64,000 nt of DNA from Prinia subflava (taxonomy: Eukaryota > Chordata > Aves > Passeriformes > Cisticolidae): positions 80,130,472 to 80,194,471 of the forward strand of contig NC_086249.1 in NCBI RefSeq assembly GCF_021018805.1, in the 5' to 3' direction. A program made the translations under genes and the position numbers. Below, piece by piece: positions 45,361 to 58,700 of the stretch. The notes under the pieces are model-generated. The model searched no databases, was not told where the DNA came from, and saw only the letters and a program-made list of their open reading frames with translations. Position 1 is the stretch's first letter. The number at the start of each line of letters is the position of its first letter.

Positions 45361-48300
45361 AATAGGAGAAATACACAACGTGAGAATGTTGGAGGGCCCA
45401 GAATTGCTGAGAGAGTGCAACAACTACCTATAGTGAGACTGAGAGACACAGGTTAAAGGCAGAAGTGTGGAAGAAAGAGAAAGTAGAAAAGGTGGGACAT
45501 TAAATGAAAACTGTGGGAGGAGTATAAGGTGAAAAAAGTGCAAGGAAAAACGGCAAGAAATCTCTGTGAACAGGTCACCTCCATCCTGCCCTCAGCTACC
45601 AGTCATTACTGATCAATATCCTGTGCCTGCCAGCAGCTGAGGGCAAGGGCTTTAAGCAAAGGTGAAAGCTCTTGTAATGAGCTATTGCATTGTGATACAA
45701 CTAAAGGGAAGTTTTCTTTTCCACTTCAGGGAGCTATTTGCCTACAAATAGCTTTTTTCCTTATAAATTTGATTTTAACAAGTGTAACTGAATGATATTC
45801 ATCTTGATCGCCTATCTGTGTCTAATCCTTTTTAACCTTCTGCGAAGTGTTTCTCTTGAGTGATATTTGTCTTGGGGTTACAGAACTGAATTATGTACTC
45901 TGGTTTTAAATGTTAGTTTTTAAATGTTTCCTTTTCCAATTGATTTTTTTTTCATTTTTCTCCAGCATCCAACACATATCTTCCCATTTATTTTAGATAG
46001 CAGTTTAATATCACATTCTACATTTCCTCTCTAAAGTAATCATAACAGTAGCTAGCCAGGAAAAAAGAAAAAACTTTTCATAAGTAGTATCTGTTAAAAT
46101 ATTCCCTTTTTTGAACAAAAGTGTTGAAAATATGGGAGTTTAGCTTTCTTCCTAGTATTGCATAGAAGCCTTCATATCAGTAATCACTTCATTACTCCAT
46201 CTGGACCAAAGTTTTACCTTTTAGTGACAGGAATGACCAAAACTGCATAAGACGTAAAATGTGGAGACAACACTGACCCACAGACTGTTTTCAAACCCTG
46301 ATACATGCAGTACCTTCTAAAAGTCTGTTTTTATATTTCCTCTTTTCATGGGGCCGGTGTTTCCCTCATGTCTCAAGACATACTTTTTCCTCTCTATTTA
46401 GATGGAAAATTAAAAAGCAAAAATCTGGATGAAAAGTGTTACTATTTCCTTTCAATATGAGTTCCTTTCTACTGCCTCTTACATTTGTCCCTATCCTGGG
46501 TACTTACCTAACTCTGGTAGATCCCAAACTTTCATCTGAAATTTCTACTTTGGTCATTAATAGCATGGATAACAGTATCACACAAGGGTTAATTAAAATC
46601 AAAGAAAGACGATAACAGCTGATTTAGCAGACTGACTATAAAATAACATTGCTTATTTTAATTAAAAAGGGAGCAGCCAGACTACATCTTTTGCAAAAGA
46701 AAGGAGATGTATTCTGAAGAGAAAGATTAATTTGGTGGAATCTGAAAGTAGGATTAGCTAGGAAAGCAAATTTGTCCTATCAGGAAGTACTTTTCTCTGC
46801 GGTGAATGCAATCTGAGACAGAAAAAATGCAGAGACAAAATCTCTAAGCAGGTAGACCTAGGGATGTCTACAGCAAATAGAGAGTAGAGGGGGAAAAAAG
46901 CCCTTGATTTAAATTAAAGAGAGTAAGCAAGTTCTTTTCTTTCATTTCTTGACCTGTGTTTTTTATAAACATTGGCAGCCGTGCTGTCAATTTTGCTTAA
47001 ATAAATCCACCCCTTCTACACTCTCCCCCACCATTCTACCTTAACTTGGCTTAAATTAAGAACAATTTTGGCTAACAGAAAAGCATTCCTTCCCTAGTGA
47101 TTTGCAGGAATTTACAAACTAGGACAGTGGAACACCTCAACCAGATACCTCAACCTCTGCATCCCCAGCACATTTCTCAGCCTTCCCAGTGGGTCAAGGA
47201 CCCCCCCAGACTGTACATCAGGACAGGACCTGCTTTCATGGGGTCAAGAGAGACACTAACAGGGGCAGGCCAAGAGGCTTTTCCAGCAGGTATCAAGATG
47301 TTAAAGAATATGGCAAAACTGAGTCGGGCCAGTGTAAAACCACTGTAACCCTGAAGCAGAACATTTAATGTCACTGGCAGTTCCTTAAATTCACATTTAA
47401 ACTCAAAAGGAAATACTTCAATGCCACAGCACGCAAATTCAGAATAGAGAGCTCTCTATCCATTTCTTTTTTGAGAAATTACCCAAGAACTGATCCCAGA
47501 TATACACAACGGCAATTTTAGCGTTTCTTCTTACCAAAGGCGCCCACAAATATTTCATAGAAGGACACTGAGCTATAAGGAAATAGCTTTTTTTAGACAA
47601 AAAAAATATAGTTAGTTTATTAGGCAGAGTCCTAGACACACTTGCGTTTCATATCTGTGTAAAGGATTGTGCCCAAAATGTAGTTATATTGCCCAGCCTG
47701 GTTCACTGATCTAATCAAAGGTATTACATCTCCCTATAACCCTGCACTCACACATATCCTGAGATCATTTCAGCAATTGAAACACAGTAATTCTTACCTG
47801 CATACAGACAGACAGAGCAGGAATTTATATGTTTAGACTTCACCTGAGAATAACTTAATTTTTAGGAAGAAATGCCTGCTTTGGTTTTGTTCCCATTTGA
47901 ACAAAAAACTTTGCAGTATAAAGATAAAAAAATCTGGGAGAGGAAAATACTGTAACCCACGTAGCTTTGGGACCAGCATCTCCCTTGGCTGGCCTCCTCT
48001 GAGTCCTTCCAAGGCCATGGGCACTGGCATCTAGAGCTGCTCCATGTCCAGTCTCCCCCCACCCTCTGACACACTTCTGGCTAGCCAACCGTGGTAAATC
48101 ACTATCAAAATTGGACAGACTTCCACTTGTAGGTTTCAACAATCCTCCATTTTATTTAAAGAGAAAATATTTCATTTTTTGTTATGTCTGACAAGGTTGT
48201 ATCATATAGGCTGGGTAAAAATAAATCTTTGCAATATGTCAGTTTGAATAATGCTCTGAAGCCAAACATCTGGAAATATATATTTTATCAGTGTAGCCTG

Positions 48301-50082
48301 TGTCAGACAAGTTAATGTTGATACTTTAAGTGTTCCTATCCTTATTTCCAAGACCTGGATCATGTTATGGGAATTGCAGTGCTCATGGCAAAATGACTGA
48401 TATGAAACTACAGGAATTTTAAGCCCTTGGGGGTAATGGTATGCTTTAGTAATCTGATGCAGAACTGAACTTCATGCTGATTAAGCAGAGTGGCCATCTT
48501 AAATTGATTTCCAGAAAACATTTAGCTTCTAAAATGCTTTTTGTTACAAGAACTTTGTGGAAGGAGCACAGACTCTGCTCCTGGCATGAATTAAATAAAG
48601 AACTGGTTGGTGTGTTAACAAAGGCACCCCTGTCCTCTTTGTCCCTCCCTTTGGGCATCCCTAATACAAATGCATCACTAGCTAGACTGCCCTTTCTGAC
48701 AACATAAAGAAGCTCTAACTTGAGATTGTTTTGCTTTTCAGTGTTACCCTTCCTTCTCTCCTGTTTCTCAGCGAAGACTAATTATCACTGATGTTACAGC
48801 TTGACACACTGAAGGATGTTTTTACTGTTTCTATTCAAGTGAGAGAACTGGATCTTCCACAGGGGAGGTGGGGAACCAGAACCCTCTCTTGATGACAGCC
48901 TGTTCATGTGTCCTGAACAAGGCTCCAACACCACCACACCTGCAAATACGTCCTGCATTTCAGTGAAAACAGACACGGGTGAGAATTTCAGTAAGTCCTA
49001 CAGGTCGCAAGTTAAATGACCCAAGCAAAACCTACCAGCCTTGCAGATTGGAAGATGTACTTTCTCATGTAATGAAAGAACCACTAATATTTCCACTAAG
49101 CAGAATGTGATTTTCTACTAGTAATCTGATGGCCCACTCCAGGAGAACATTTTATGACCATGAATTTTAAATCTTGATCAGTGGGAAAGCCCAAGACTTG
49201 GCACAAATATAAACAGTGACAGTAAATTAGACACAAGCAGGGTGTAACTTTTCAAGATCCCCGGCTCTGTCTAAATTTACAAGCTGTTTGCTGAGGCTTT
49301 GTGATTAATGGCAGCATAAAATATTTTAGTCAACTGGCAAAGTGAGAATTCAGAATGATTGAGAAGTTCTTAACTGACTGCTCTGATTAACAGTGGGTAA
49401 ATTGCTATTAATGCTGGTAATAAATGCCATTAGCATTAATTCACTGAAAAGCCCTCTATAGGCTCCAATCATGTCAAAGTTTAGCTAAAAAGAATGACTG
49501 ACCGGTCTTGGAAATTTCCAAGCTTTGTTTGCTTCCCAAAGGCTGCTTGAAGATGTTGCAGGATGCAGTGGGCTGTGCACACTTGTGCCTTGAGAAGGAT
49601 TGGAGTAGTTTTCTTATCAGCTATTCCTCTTTCCTTCAGCTGGAATGACCCCTGCAATATATTTATGTTTGAAAGCAAGCAATGCTCCTCTGCTGCCTCC
49701 AGTGAGGTCAGTTGCTGCATGACCTGGGGACCCAGAACTACAGCAAACTCCAGTGCTCTGCTGTGAATTTCAGCCTTCAAGGGAAAACTAGAATGGAGTC
49801 TGGTGGGACTTTTGGATCTCCAAAGGAGTTACCCTCTCCTGCTCCCTGCCTGCCCTCCTTCCTCCCCACCTACTGCCATGGAGCACCTTCTTTGCATTTG
49901 GCCCAGAGTAACAATATATGATTGTGTCACTCTCTACCAACTGAGCACAGCAAACTCTGGCAGTGAATAGATCCATCCTATAGTTCCTGCCTAATATGTC
50001 CTAATGTGAAGCACAAAGGCAATGGTATTATGTGTTATTGTAATGAGGAGAGTCAATATTCCCATGAATTACAGTGATACAA
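45361..50082. other. gene-free stretch
   Basis: No exon or transposable element is recognised. The part at 49280-49470 has the look of conserved non-coding DNA (see findings). Confidence 0.45.
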
Positions 50083-50613
50083 TGTTGTGGTGTGCGTTTC
50101 CCAGGACACACAAGGCAGCATTGGGGTGCGACACATTTCCCCTGGGGAGACTCTTTCTCTCAGCTCAGGAACTTCGATGGTCTCAGCAGTTGCTTTTGGG
50201 GCACAGAGATGAAGCAGAGGCAAGACGGGTCTTGGGGTAAACTGAGGAGATTTATTAAAGGTGCAACTGAAGAATAAAAACTAAAAGCTGAACCCCAAGG
50301 ACTGGGAGCACGTGTCCTGCCGTGGATTTTATAGACAGGGTGATACAAAGCAAACAACCAATGAGAATGCACTCAGGGAGGAGTCTAAGGCGGGTGATAC
50401 AGAACTAAATCCAATGGGAATAGCAGAAGCAGTGTAATGATATAAAACAGCAAATGATATATCGAGCAAGGGAAGATTGGCAAGGAAGGTTCTAGAAACA
50501 GAGGCAGGGATACAGAGAATTGACACATAACAGCATGTATAATTTAAATCATAACACACAAATGAAATAGAAAGCTAGCCCGAAGACTCAAAGCGAAAAT
50601 CCACACCACAACA
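50083..50613 (-). repeat. solo ERVK-type LTR, minus orientation (531 bp)
   Basis: The ends are perfect 12-bp inverted repeats, TGTTGTGGTGTG and CACACCACAACA. On the minus strand there is a CTATAAAA box (+ strand about 50324-50331), then AATAAA (+ strand TTTATT 50251-50256), and CCAAT/ATTGG words upstream. The flanks are ATACAA (50077-50082) and AGACAA (50614-50619), a 6-bp near-duplication with one mismatch, as expected for class II elements. No internal genes adjoin it. Confidence 0.8.
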
Positions 50614-52968
50614 AGACAATATGCAGCAAAATTGCCTCTTTATAATATTTATAAATATTATATTTAACAATCTATAGTGACATAAACTATTACAGAGGTC
50701 ACACTACACAGCTTCTTTATTGGAACCTCAAGTATTTGTTTCAAATCATTCTACATACACTCTCACAGCAACATGACAAAAAACTATTGCCTTTTCATGT
50801 CCATACAAATTTGAGATGAATTTCATAATATGTGTTGCTTCATCTCTGCATGTATGGTACTGAACTTGAATTACAAAATATAAGCCTCACTTCTTTCCTA
50901 GTCTTGGACATTTTTAGCACATATTTTGCCATGTGATTTGATAGGGTTCTGGTTTTTAGTGTTTTGAGTTGCATGTGGGCCAAATACACTGTACCTGACT
51001 CACTGAGTTATCCAGACTCACTGAGAAGGGAACATGGCAATAGGCACACAAAGGTTATATGACTTTTTCCTCAGGGAACAAAGCTGGGCCCAAGACAAGG
51101 ATTTGGTCAAATGCAGTTTCCCCACAAGAAGTGAGGTGATCACTTGCTTAATCAACCTAAGGAGCCACTGGCTGTTCATAGCCTCACACAGACATTTCTG
51201 CTGCCATGGCTCTAGTGAAGCAGTGCATGAAACATTAGGCATGGGAGCAAGTCATTTCTGGAACTGGCAAGATATTGCTCTTTCAGAATATTCAGATGTT
51301 GAATTGCAGCGAGCTGTCAGCTAAAGCTTCAGGGCAACAGTAACAGCAAGTCAGCCTGGGCAAGGAAGATTTGTTTCACAGACATGAGATGGAAGGATAC
51401 TGTCAGCACTCCGCACAAATGGTGAAACAAGAGCAGGGGGAATACTTAAAGAAACACATGCAACACTGGAAAAATAACACAGTAATTATTTTAACCTATT
51501 AGATGTATGTTCCAACAAAAGTAAATTGGCTTTTTATTCCCATACTGGTAGCAATGCATACATCCATGCTCACGGTATTTCCTATTTTCATTAGAGGAGA
51601 ACCAGTGTGCATGCAAGTAATTACAAAAAAACTTCAGGCTCCTAAAGTATGCTTATCTCGCAAGAAGCTGCTGTTAAATAGCTTAATCTAAGTACGCTAT
51701 ACATGAGATAAATACAATACATTCTTAATTTTATAGTTTGCCATGTGAGACATTTTTAATAAGACATCTTCAATAAGACATTTTCATTAAATTTTACTGT
51801 TTCTGCTATCTGGAATAAGTGTTCAGATATGAGACATCTGATCTGCTCCTCAGAGCTTAGTGACAAAAAAGATTTAGATAGGGTTTTTTTTAAAGGTCTT
51901 GAAATGGTATTTTTAAAATATATCTGATGCTCCAGCTTTCTCCTCTCTCAGAATCTCATTCTTTAGAGGAACATCCATATCTCTCTCATATTTATACACC
52001 CTTTTCCTGTCTCATTTATCAGCCCTCAAACCTTTAATGAACTTTCCCCCTCCATATAACAAGTCTGCTCCACATTGCTTCACATCTTTCCTGCCACAAA
52101 GGCTTTTTGTGTGAGCAGACAAATTTTCTAGTCCCTATACCCAAATAATTTGGAAAGCACATTTGGATTCACTGGGGTTCAGTCATAGTGTCAGATAATT
52201 TCATGAAAGAAGAGCTGCCCTCTCATGGTATGGAAGTCTGCCTCAGTATTTACACAAGTCACTACTGTATTGCTATGATCAGTTGTAGCTAAGAAATAGC
52301 AGCAGACTTCCAGCTCAGCTTACTAATTTTTTGGTTGTAAAAGATGCAGAGTAGTTGTGTGTATTTGCTGGTTTGATTTGGGGGGTATTTGATGTTGTTT
52401 AAAATATCCTTTTGTTTACTGTGAAGCTGGGGTGAATCATAAAAGAAATAATAGCTACAAAATTATAGTTCTGCAAAGAAATAAGCTCTTACAACAGAGG
52501 TTTTACTGGAATAAGACTTTCCCATAAGTGTTACTTCTAAGTCTCTGAGGTCCTCTATGCAAATGTGAAGTGAAATTGCAATGTCAGTGCAATTGTCACA
52601 GAACTGCATGACCAAATGAAGCTCTCATGGCCCAATCAGTGTTTTGGCATGGGAGGTCATTAGGTAGACATGGGGAGGGAGGCTAGAGAAGGCTGGAGCC
52701 TTGTCTGCTTCTGCTATAGAGAGCTGTAGGAGAAGATGACCTCGTCCCTGATAAGTAACAGTTGTGTTAATTACCCAGTACAGCCTCATCCTTAATGAGT
52801 CACAGCTATATCCAGTAAAGATAAGTATGATAAAAGGGAATGGGTTAGCTGATGAAAGGAATCATCATGGAGGATTGTGAACACAGGGATCATGAAGAAG
52901 AAGGATCCTGGAGAGAGAGAATCCCTGATGTGATCAGTCTGGGTCTGCAGTTCGAGCTTTTTGTTGGA
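50614..52968. other. gene-free stretch
   Basis: No exon is recognised. The last 300 bases may belong to the possible LTR noted at 52969-53215. Confidence 0.4.
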
Positions 52969-53092
52969 ACCTGCAGTCACAGTCTAGCTGGGTAAAAGCC
53001 TGCAGTCACAATCTGCAAACTAATACATGCAGTCAGAGTTTAGCAGGAAATAACCAGCAGTCAGAAGCTGCAAGGGAAACCTACAGTAGGAG
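52969..53092 (+). repeat. imperfect tandem repeat, about 29 bp x 4, in a possible LTR
   Basis: The word TGCAGTCA (or GCAGTCAG) recurs at 52972, 53001, 53029 and 53057, each followed by a CAGTCTAGC- or CAATCTGCA-like segment. Just downstream lie AATAAACCAGGGCCC (about 53150) and GTCTGTGTCTTGACTTG, which resemble the R-U5 end of an LTR. The LTR limits could not be set. Confidence 0.6.
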
Positions 53093-53215
53093 CTGCTGCA
53101 CCCAGAGTCAGTGAATAGTTGGAGTCAGGGTGGCTGAGCTGTAAAGAGGAATAAACCAGGGCCCTTTTCGTGCTGTGATAAACAAGTCTGTGTCTTGACT
53201 TGTTTCTCTAACAAG

Positions 53216-55456
53216 AGGGCTGCTGCAACAAAGAGCAACGTTTTTTGGGGTTGCTTCAGTTATCATATAGGTGTATACTCTTTTTTTATAGCCTGTCTTT
53301 CTTCTGCAGGACATTATGTAAGAGTTTGTGTTTAGAGCAGGCAGCGGATTCAGTTTGAGCTCCTTAGATATAGAGGTTACAAAAATATGTTATGGCTCTA
53401 TGGTAGATTTTTGGGGTGCTTCTAAAAATTAGGACCAGGTCTGCTTTCAAGACAGTATAATGTTGGAACTTAATTAGAATGTTTTCTGTGGTATTTCTTA
53501 ATCCCTCTGTGAATGAAGTTTAATGGGAAAAAAAGAGAAAACAGCTGAATGGGATGCATAAAGATTATAGTTCCTGCTTATATCCAATTCCATTTAGGAG
53601 CATGCTAATATGATTGTTAGATTAAGTTCCTGTAGTGGGTCAGTAAAACTTTCAAATGCTTCATTTAATTTTTTTTCATTTTTCAGGTGTTTTCTTGGAA
53701 AAAAAAAAAAGGAAGAGGACATAATGTGACTTTTGAATTTAGGAGCATTTAAGAATCAGCATCTTCAATTTTAGGGTCTTCTCAGTAATTATAATCAATG
53801 AGATTTGAAGGACAAGACTTGGGGTGCCTTTGTTTAAAACTCAAGGAAAAATAGATTTTTTTTTTTTTTTGTACTTGTGCATTCCTATGCTACTTTGTTT
53901 TGCTAATGTATGAAAATTAATTGTATAGGCTGGGAAATTGATTGTTTGGATCTAAAGTACTAGCTGAATGAAGTTAAAATTAGGGCTTTCACTCTTCATT
54001 TCCCTAAGTATTGCATGTTTAGTTACTCTTAAACCAAGTGGTTGTAAAATGTCACTGCTGTAATTATGTATTCTGATTAGGTACACAAAATAAAAATTAA
54101 TTTAGGGTAGTTGCAAGGGCCAAAGGATGTTTTATGCTCGGGTCATATCAACATATATATGTATGTTTGTTTGATGTGTATTACCTAAAATGTTACCATG
54201 CCCTATTGCGTAAAATACTTTCAAGGAATGGACTGAGCTGAGGAAGTAACTAGAACTCAGGTATAGGTATTTTCAAAACTGGAAGATAAAACTGTTGTAA
54301 GGCAATGTCCTGCAAAGCCTCACATTTTTTCTCTTAAAACTATCTACTTTGAAAAGAGATTGTTGCTGGGCTGTTTGCTAAAAAGCAAAGCTAAGAAAGA
54401 AATTAGCAGAAGTAAAGTAATCCTTTAACATGCTTCTCTTGCTGTGCCTAAAAATGCAGGTGACAGTCTCACCCCTCAGACAGCTTCCATAGTAATGTAA
54501 ATACAAAACCTACCCCAAAAAGACAGCTGAAGCATGAATATGTGAATGCTCCTACTTATCTCTCATGTACAGCCACCATGGTCTTTTATTTCATGCTCAG
54601 CTAATACAAATCTACATATCAAAGAAAGTAATAAAACTTCATAAACCATCGAAGTTTCTGTATTAAAAATTAACACAGTTGCCTTTTTAATATATAGTTT
54701 CAAGTAAATCTATTAAAAACACATAGAATGACCTCTTATAAAGAGAGCAATGAAAAAGTAACTTACCGTGACAATGCATGGCTGTACACACTTCGGAGAA
54801 GAGTCAGTTTTTCAGGCAGAAAGCATTTATTGTATCAAAACAGCTATTATCAAATAATCTGCTATGGACCTCTTAACATGGAAGAGGAAGAAGAAAACTT
54901 CCCACTTACTGTTTGATAGCATCTGATTTGCAGTGTTTGGACAGAGTGTGGCTTCCCAGCCCCTAGTGTGAATATTCATTTCTTTAACAAAAGCCTATCC
55001 AGGACATCTAGAGCATTTGGCAATCTCAGCAAAAATAATATTCAGATGGAAAAGGTGCCATATTTGCATCATGTGGATCCCTTTTTTCAAAATCTAAACC
55101 TTTAACCTGTTCATGTAATATTGTAGGAGGCAGAGTGATACAGAGAGAAATAAAAAAGCAACTCCACTTGAGACTGAAGTCCAACTCTCATGCTTCTTGA
55201 TTCCTCACCCTGTTTTTCACAAGCTCAGTGTAGTAACCTGCAAGCCACTAAAATAAATTTCCCCATTTGTTTTCCCTGCTTGCTGTTTCTGTATCTCCTT
55301 TACAAATGTGGAAGTCACTGCACAGGAGTGCAGTGTAGAATTCATACCAATATGTCAGTGGTGAGCTTCTGTGACTTTCTGTTGCCATGAGTTTTTCCCG
55401 GTTTTGCTGAGCGTTCATATTAAAGGAGAAGTTCATACCTTCTCACGCTCTTTTAA
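53216..55456. other. gene-free stretch
   Basis: AT-rich with T runs at about 53858-53871 and an A run at 53698-53710. No exon or repeat recognised. Confidence 0.45.
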
Positions 55457-55702
55457 TGTAAACATCAGCTATGTTCTATAAACATAGCTATCGTTTTTAC
55501 ATTCTCTGCTGGGACAAACAAGACTGTGTGACAGTCCCCTTCACCAATGTGATGTGGAGGTGGGAATTCCTTCCTCCAATCCACAGGCCTCATAGTAAAA
55601 GTATAAAAGTAGGTTTTTGTAAATAAACCGGGTCTTCTGCCCTGCTGCTGTTGTTGCACCCAGATCTGTGTCTCCAGCCTGTTTTCCTGGTTAGGCCTCC
55701 AT
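55457..55702 (+). repeat. LTR-like element
   Basis: It begins TGTAAACATCAGC. There is a perfect 9-bp hairpin at 55467-55489 (AGCTATGTT, loop CTATA, AACATAGCT). TATAAAA is at 55602-55608 and AATAAA at 55622-55627, only 14 bp apart. A GCCCTGCTGCTGTTGTTGCA and CCAGATCTGTGTCTCCAGCC segment follows. The order fits U3-R-U5 of an avian ERV LTR. The right end is not defined and no target duplication was seen. Confidence 0.5.
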
Positions 55703-58700
55703 GGTGATAACTTTCCTGTGAGTTTCTGTATTTGCCCTCTGGACCTTGTTCTGCTGCCTCCTCCAGAAAAGGAGGCTCTCAGTGGAGGTGACTGACTGTC
55801 CTGTTCACATTGCTTCAGAGGTTTTGCATTGTTCTCACTGAAGAAAGGGGCACAATTCTTTCAAAGGCCATGTGGGGTGGACTTGCTGGCTTCTCTGAAT
55901 TTTGCTTTGCAGAAATAAGAATAAGCTCCATAAGCATGATGTGGTACTTGATTAACTCTCAAGCACATTTTGTACTCTGTGTTTCTGTATGTACACTGTG
56001 CCCTCTGGATGGTAGTTATAGGGGACATCAGTGCTCCTCCCTGAATGAGGAAGCAGCACTGCTGTTCAGGGAGGTCTTAAACACTCATCTGGAAGCTGCT
56101 AATGGCCAGCTCCTTGCTCAGATGCTCACCAGGAAAACAGGACTTCTTCCAGGACAACAGCAAATGGGGGATATCAGTAATGTGTTCAGGGCCACCCTAA
56201 CAGGTGATCCACCAGGACTGAGGTCTTGGGACATCCTTATTTCAGTGCAGCACTCAGAAGATACCTCTTTGGCTGTAACAGGATTGCTGTGCAGGGTCAC
56301 AGCTGACAGGTGTCAGACACAAGGGAATGAGCAGCAAATACGCACTAAGACCAGACACAGTCCATGTTTGTGCAGTGTGCCAAGGGCCTGCCTGTGACAC
56401 CCCTGCCACTGCTTGAATGGGACCTGCTTACCCTGATGTGTCATGCTGTCCAATCAAATGTGGATATACAAGCACTTTTTTGCTAAAGGAAGAAAACAAT
56501 GGGAATATACTTTACTCCTCTTGAATTCCTATTTCAGCCTATGCATATATGTATAGCAATACATAAAATCTGAGAAGCTTTGCTGTAATATCCCACCCAT
56601 TTTTGTCATATCCTTTAGAGCTGAATGACTGACTGAATTATGAAGCTGGACTCCTGAATATGCATAGGTGACTATTGGATTTTTTGGCAAAGTTTTGAGT
56701 TTCCTGAGTTTCCAACTGGCCATTCAAATGTTTTAAAGTTTATTTCAGTTTGCTGCACTGTGGTAGAGGAAGTTAAATTTCCTGTATGACCAATGACAGA
56801 ATTGATGTTATTTGGTCTGTGCTGCTCTCTGCAAAGACTTTAATACCTTGTACTGTCAATATACTGACAACAATAAAGCCTGTTTGCATTTATTAGTTGA
56901 AAGACTGAGGCCAAAAAGCAGTGCGTGCCAGACCATTTGTGATAAGGTCAGGATCAGATCAGTCTACAATCTGACTATCCTTTGCTGCTTTGGTTCCCCC
57001 TGATTAATGCTAAGTCACCCAAAGCAACAAAGCCTTCACACAATTGTTTGTTCAAATATCCCAGTTCTTCCAGGAGAACAAGTTTACCTAAAATATAGGG
57101 GAAGGCTGAGGTGATTACTATACCAGAAATGTTTTTGTGCAGTTAGCTATCAGATGACACCTCTTCTGAGCTCTTTTACAAATGCCTAGGGCAGCCAGTC
57201 TCTGGGAGGTGCAGTGTCTGGGCCAAACCTGGGCTCCAGGTGCTCATTCAGGACACTGCACTTCTCAGAGTCTCTGCAAGATTGGCTGCTTCTTTAGCTC
57301 TGCTATCTGGTATAGACTCCTCAGCTGAGGTGCAGAGACAGCTCACAGACTGTCCCACAGTGCTGCTCTGCTGCTTCAGCAAAACACCCTGTGTGATGTT
57401 GTCCATCCAGAAACTACTTCAGCTTCTGTTTGCTTAGAAAAACTACCTCTTTGCAATATTTTATTAGAGATTACTTTAGTTACATTATAAAGTGCACTAG
57501 ATTTCTTTTCAAACTGTAGCAAGCTGGAAATTCAAGATTTGTGGTGCAGAAAACATCTCAACATTAGCTTCTTTAGCCACTAGATCAATTTTCCATTTAA
57601 TGTGGAATAACTTATGTCACTTGATGGTCTTTAGGGACGTTTTCATAATAAACCACTTGACAAGTGAGGCAAGTAAGCTTTGCAAGATTTATAATTGATC
57701 ACTGGTGCTATTGTAGACATGATGGAAATACCATATATAACACAAATATTTTTTAGCAAAAAATATTATTGCTTCATAATCAGGTGTAGGTGTTAGTCTG
57801 ATTTGACATCACTTTGGCATAATGAGCCTGTGGTTCTGCATCTACAGAATATAAAAATAATGATGTTTTTATAAGGGTTCCAGACATCTTGCCTGTATAT
57901 GAAATGTAAATACTGTGTTCAATCTTTAGCCCTTGAAATTGGGTGTGAAGGAGGGATTCTGTTTGCTCCTAAATACAGGCAAACCTTTATTTGTGGGCTA
58001 TATTCCTATGGAAGTGCAGCTGTTCAAATGCTCTTAGTACCCAACAAAGACAGCATTGTTCTGTGGAAACACGCTTGCCGGAGTTGGTGGGGCTCTGGCC
58101 AGCTGTAGGTGAGACGACTGCAGCAGCAAGAGGCTGTCACTCAGCAGTCCAGCCAGCGGTGCCTGGTGGCTTCTGACAGCGACAACAGACCCTGTCTGGC
58201 CGGGGGTGTGAGCAGCAGGGCAAGAAACACCTGGCTCAGGCACATTGTGTGGTGTGGGCAGGCAAAGGAAGGCTTGCAATGATCCCAGCCAAGGAACGTT
58301 ACTGGTGTGGCCTCTGAGCCTTCACCAGCATCACTTTAGTAGTCACACTACTAAATATTGGTTCAAGGTAGTGAACCACATTTTTGAGCAACTGGACTTA
58401 GGTGCCCCTAAAAGAGTACTGATACTCACTCAGATCCTCATTCAGACATTGTTTTCTCAGAAACTTCTGACGTGCTCTTCATGTGGCCAAAAAATGGCAA
58501 AATTTGGAGACAATATCTTGATTTAGCAAGAAGAAAAGTCAGTGGTATGGAGTACAAGATAATGTCCATCTTTGTCTGTTTATATTCATACATAAACTTC
58601 ACAAAACAAGCCACAGGGAAAGAAAACTTGCTGTAGGAGTCTCAATCTATCCGGCAAATCCTGAGAAGCTTTTCAGGTTGGAGAATTTCCTACAGACACA

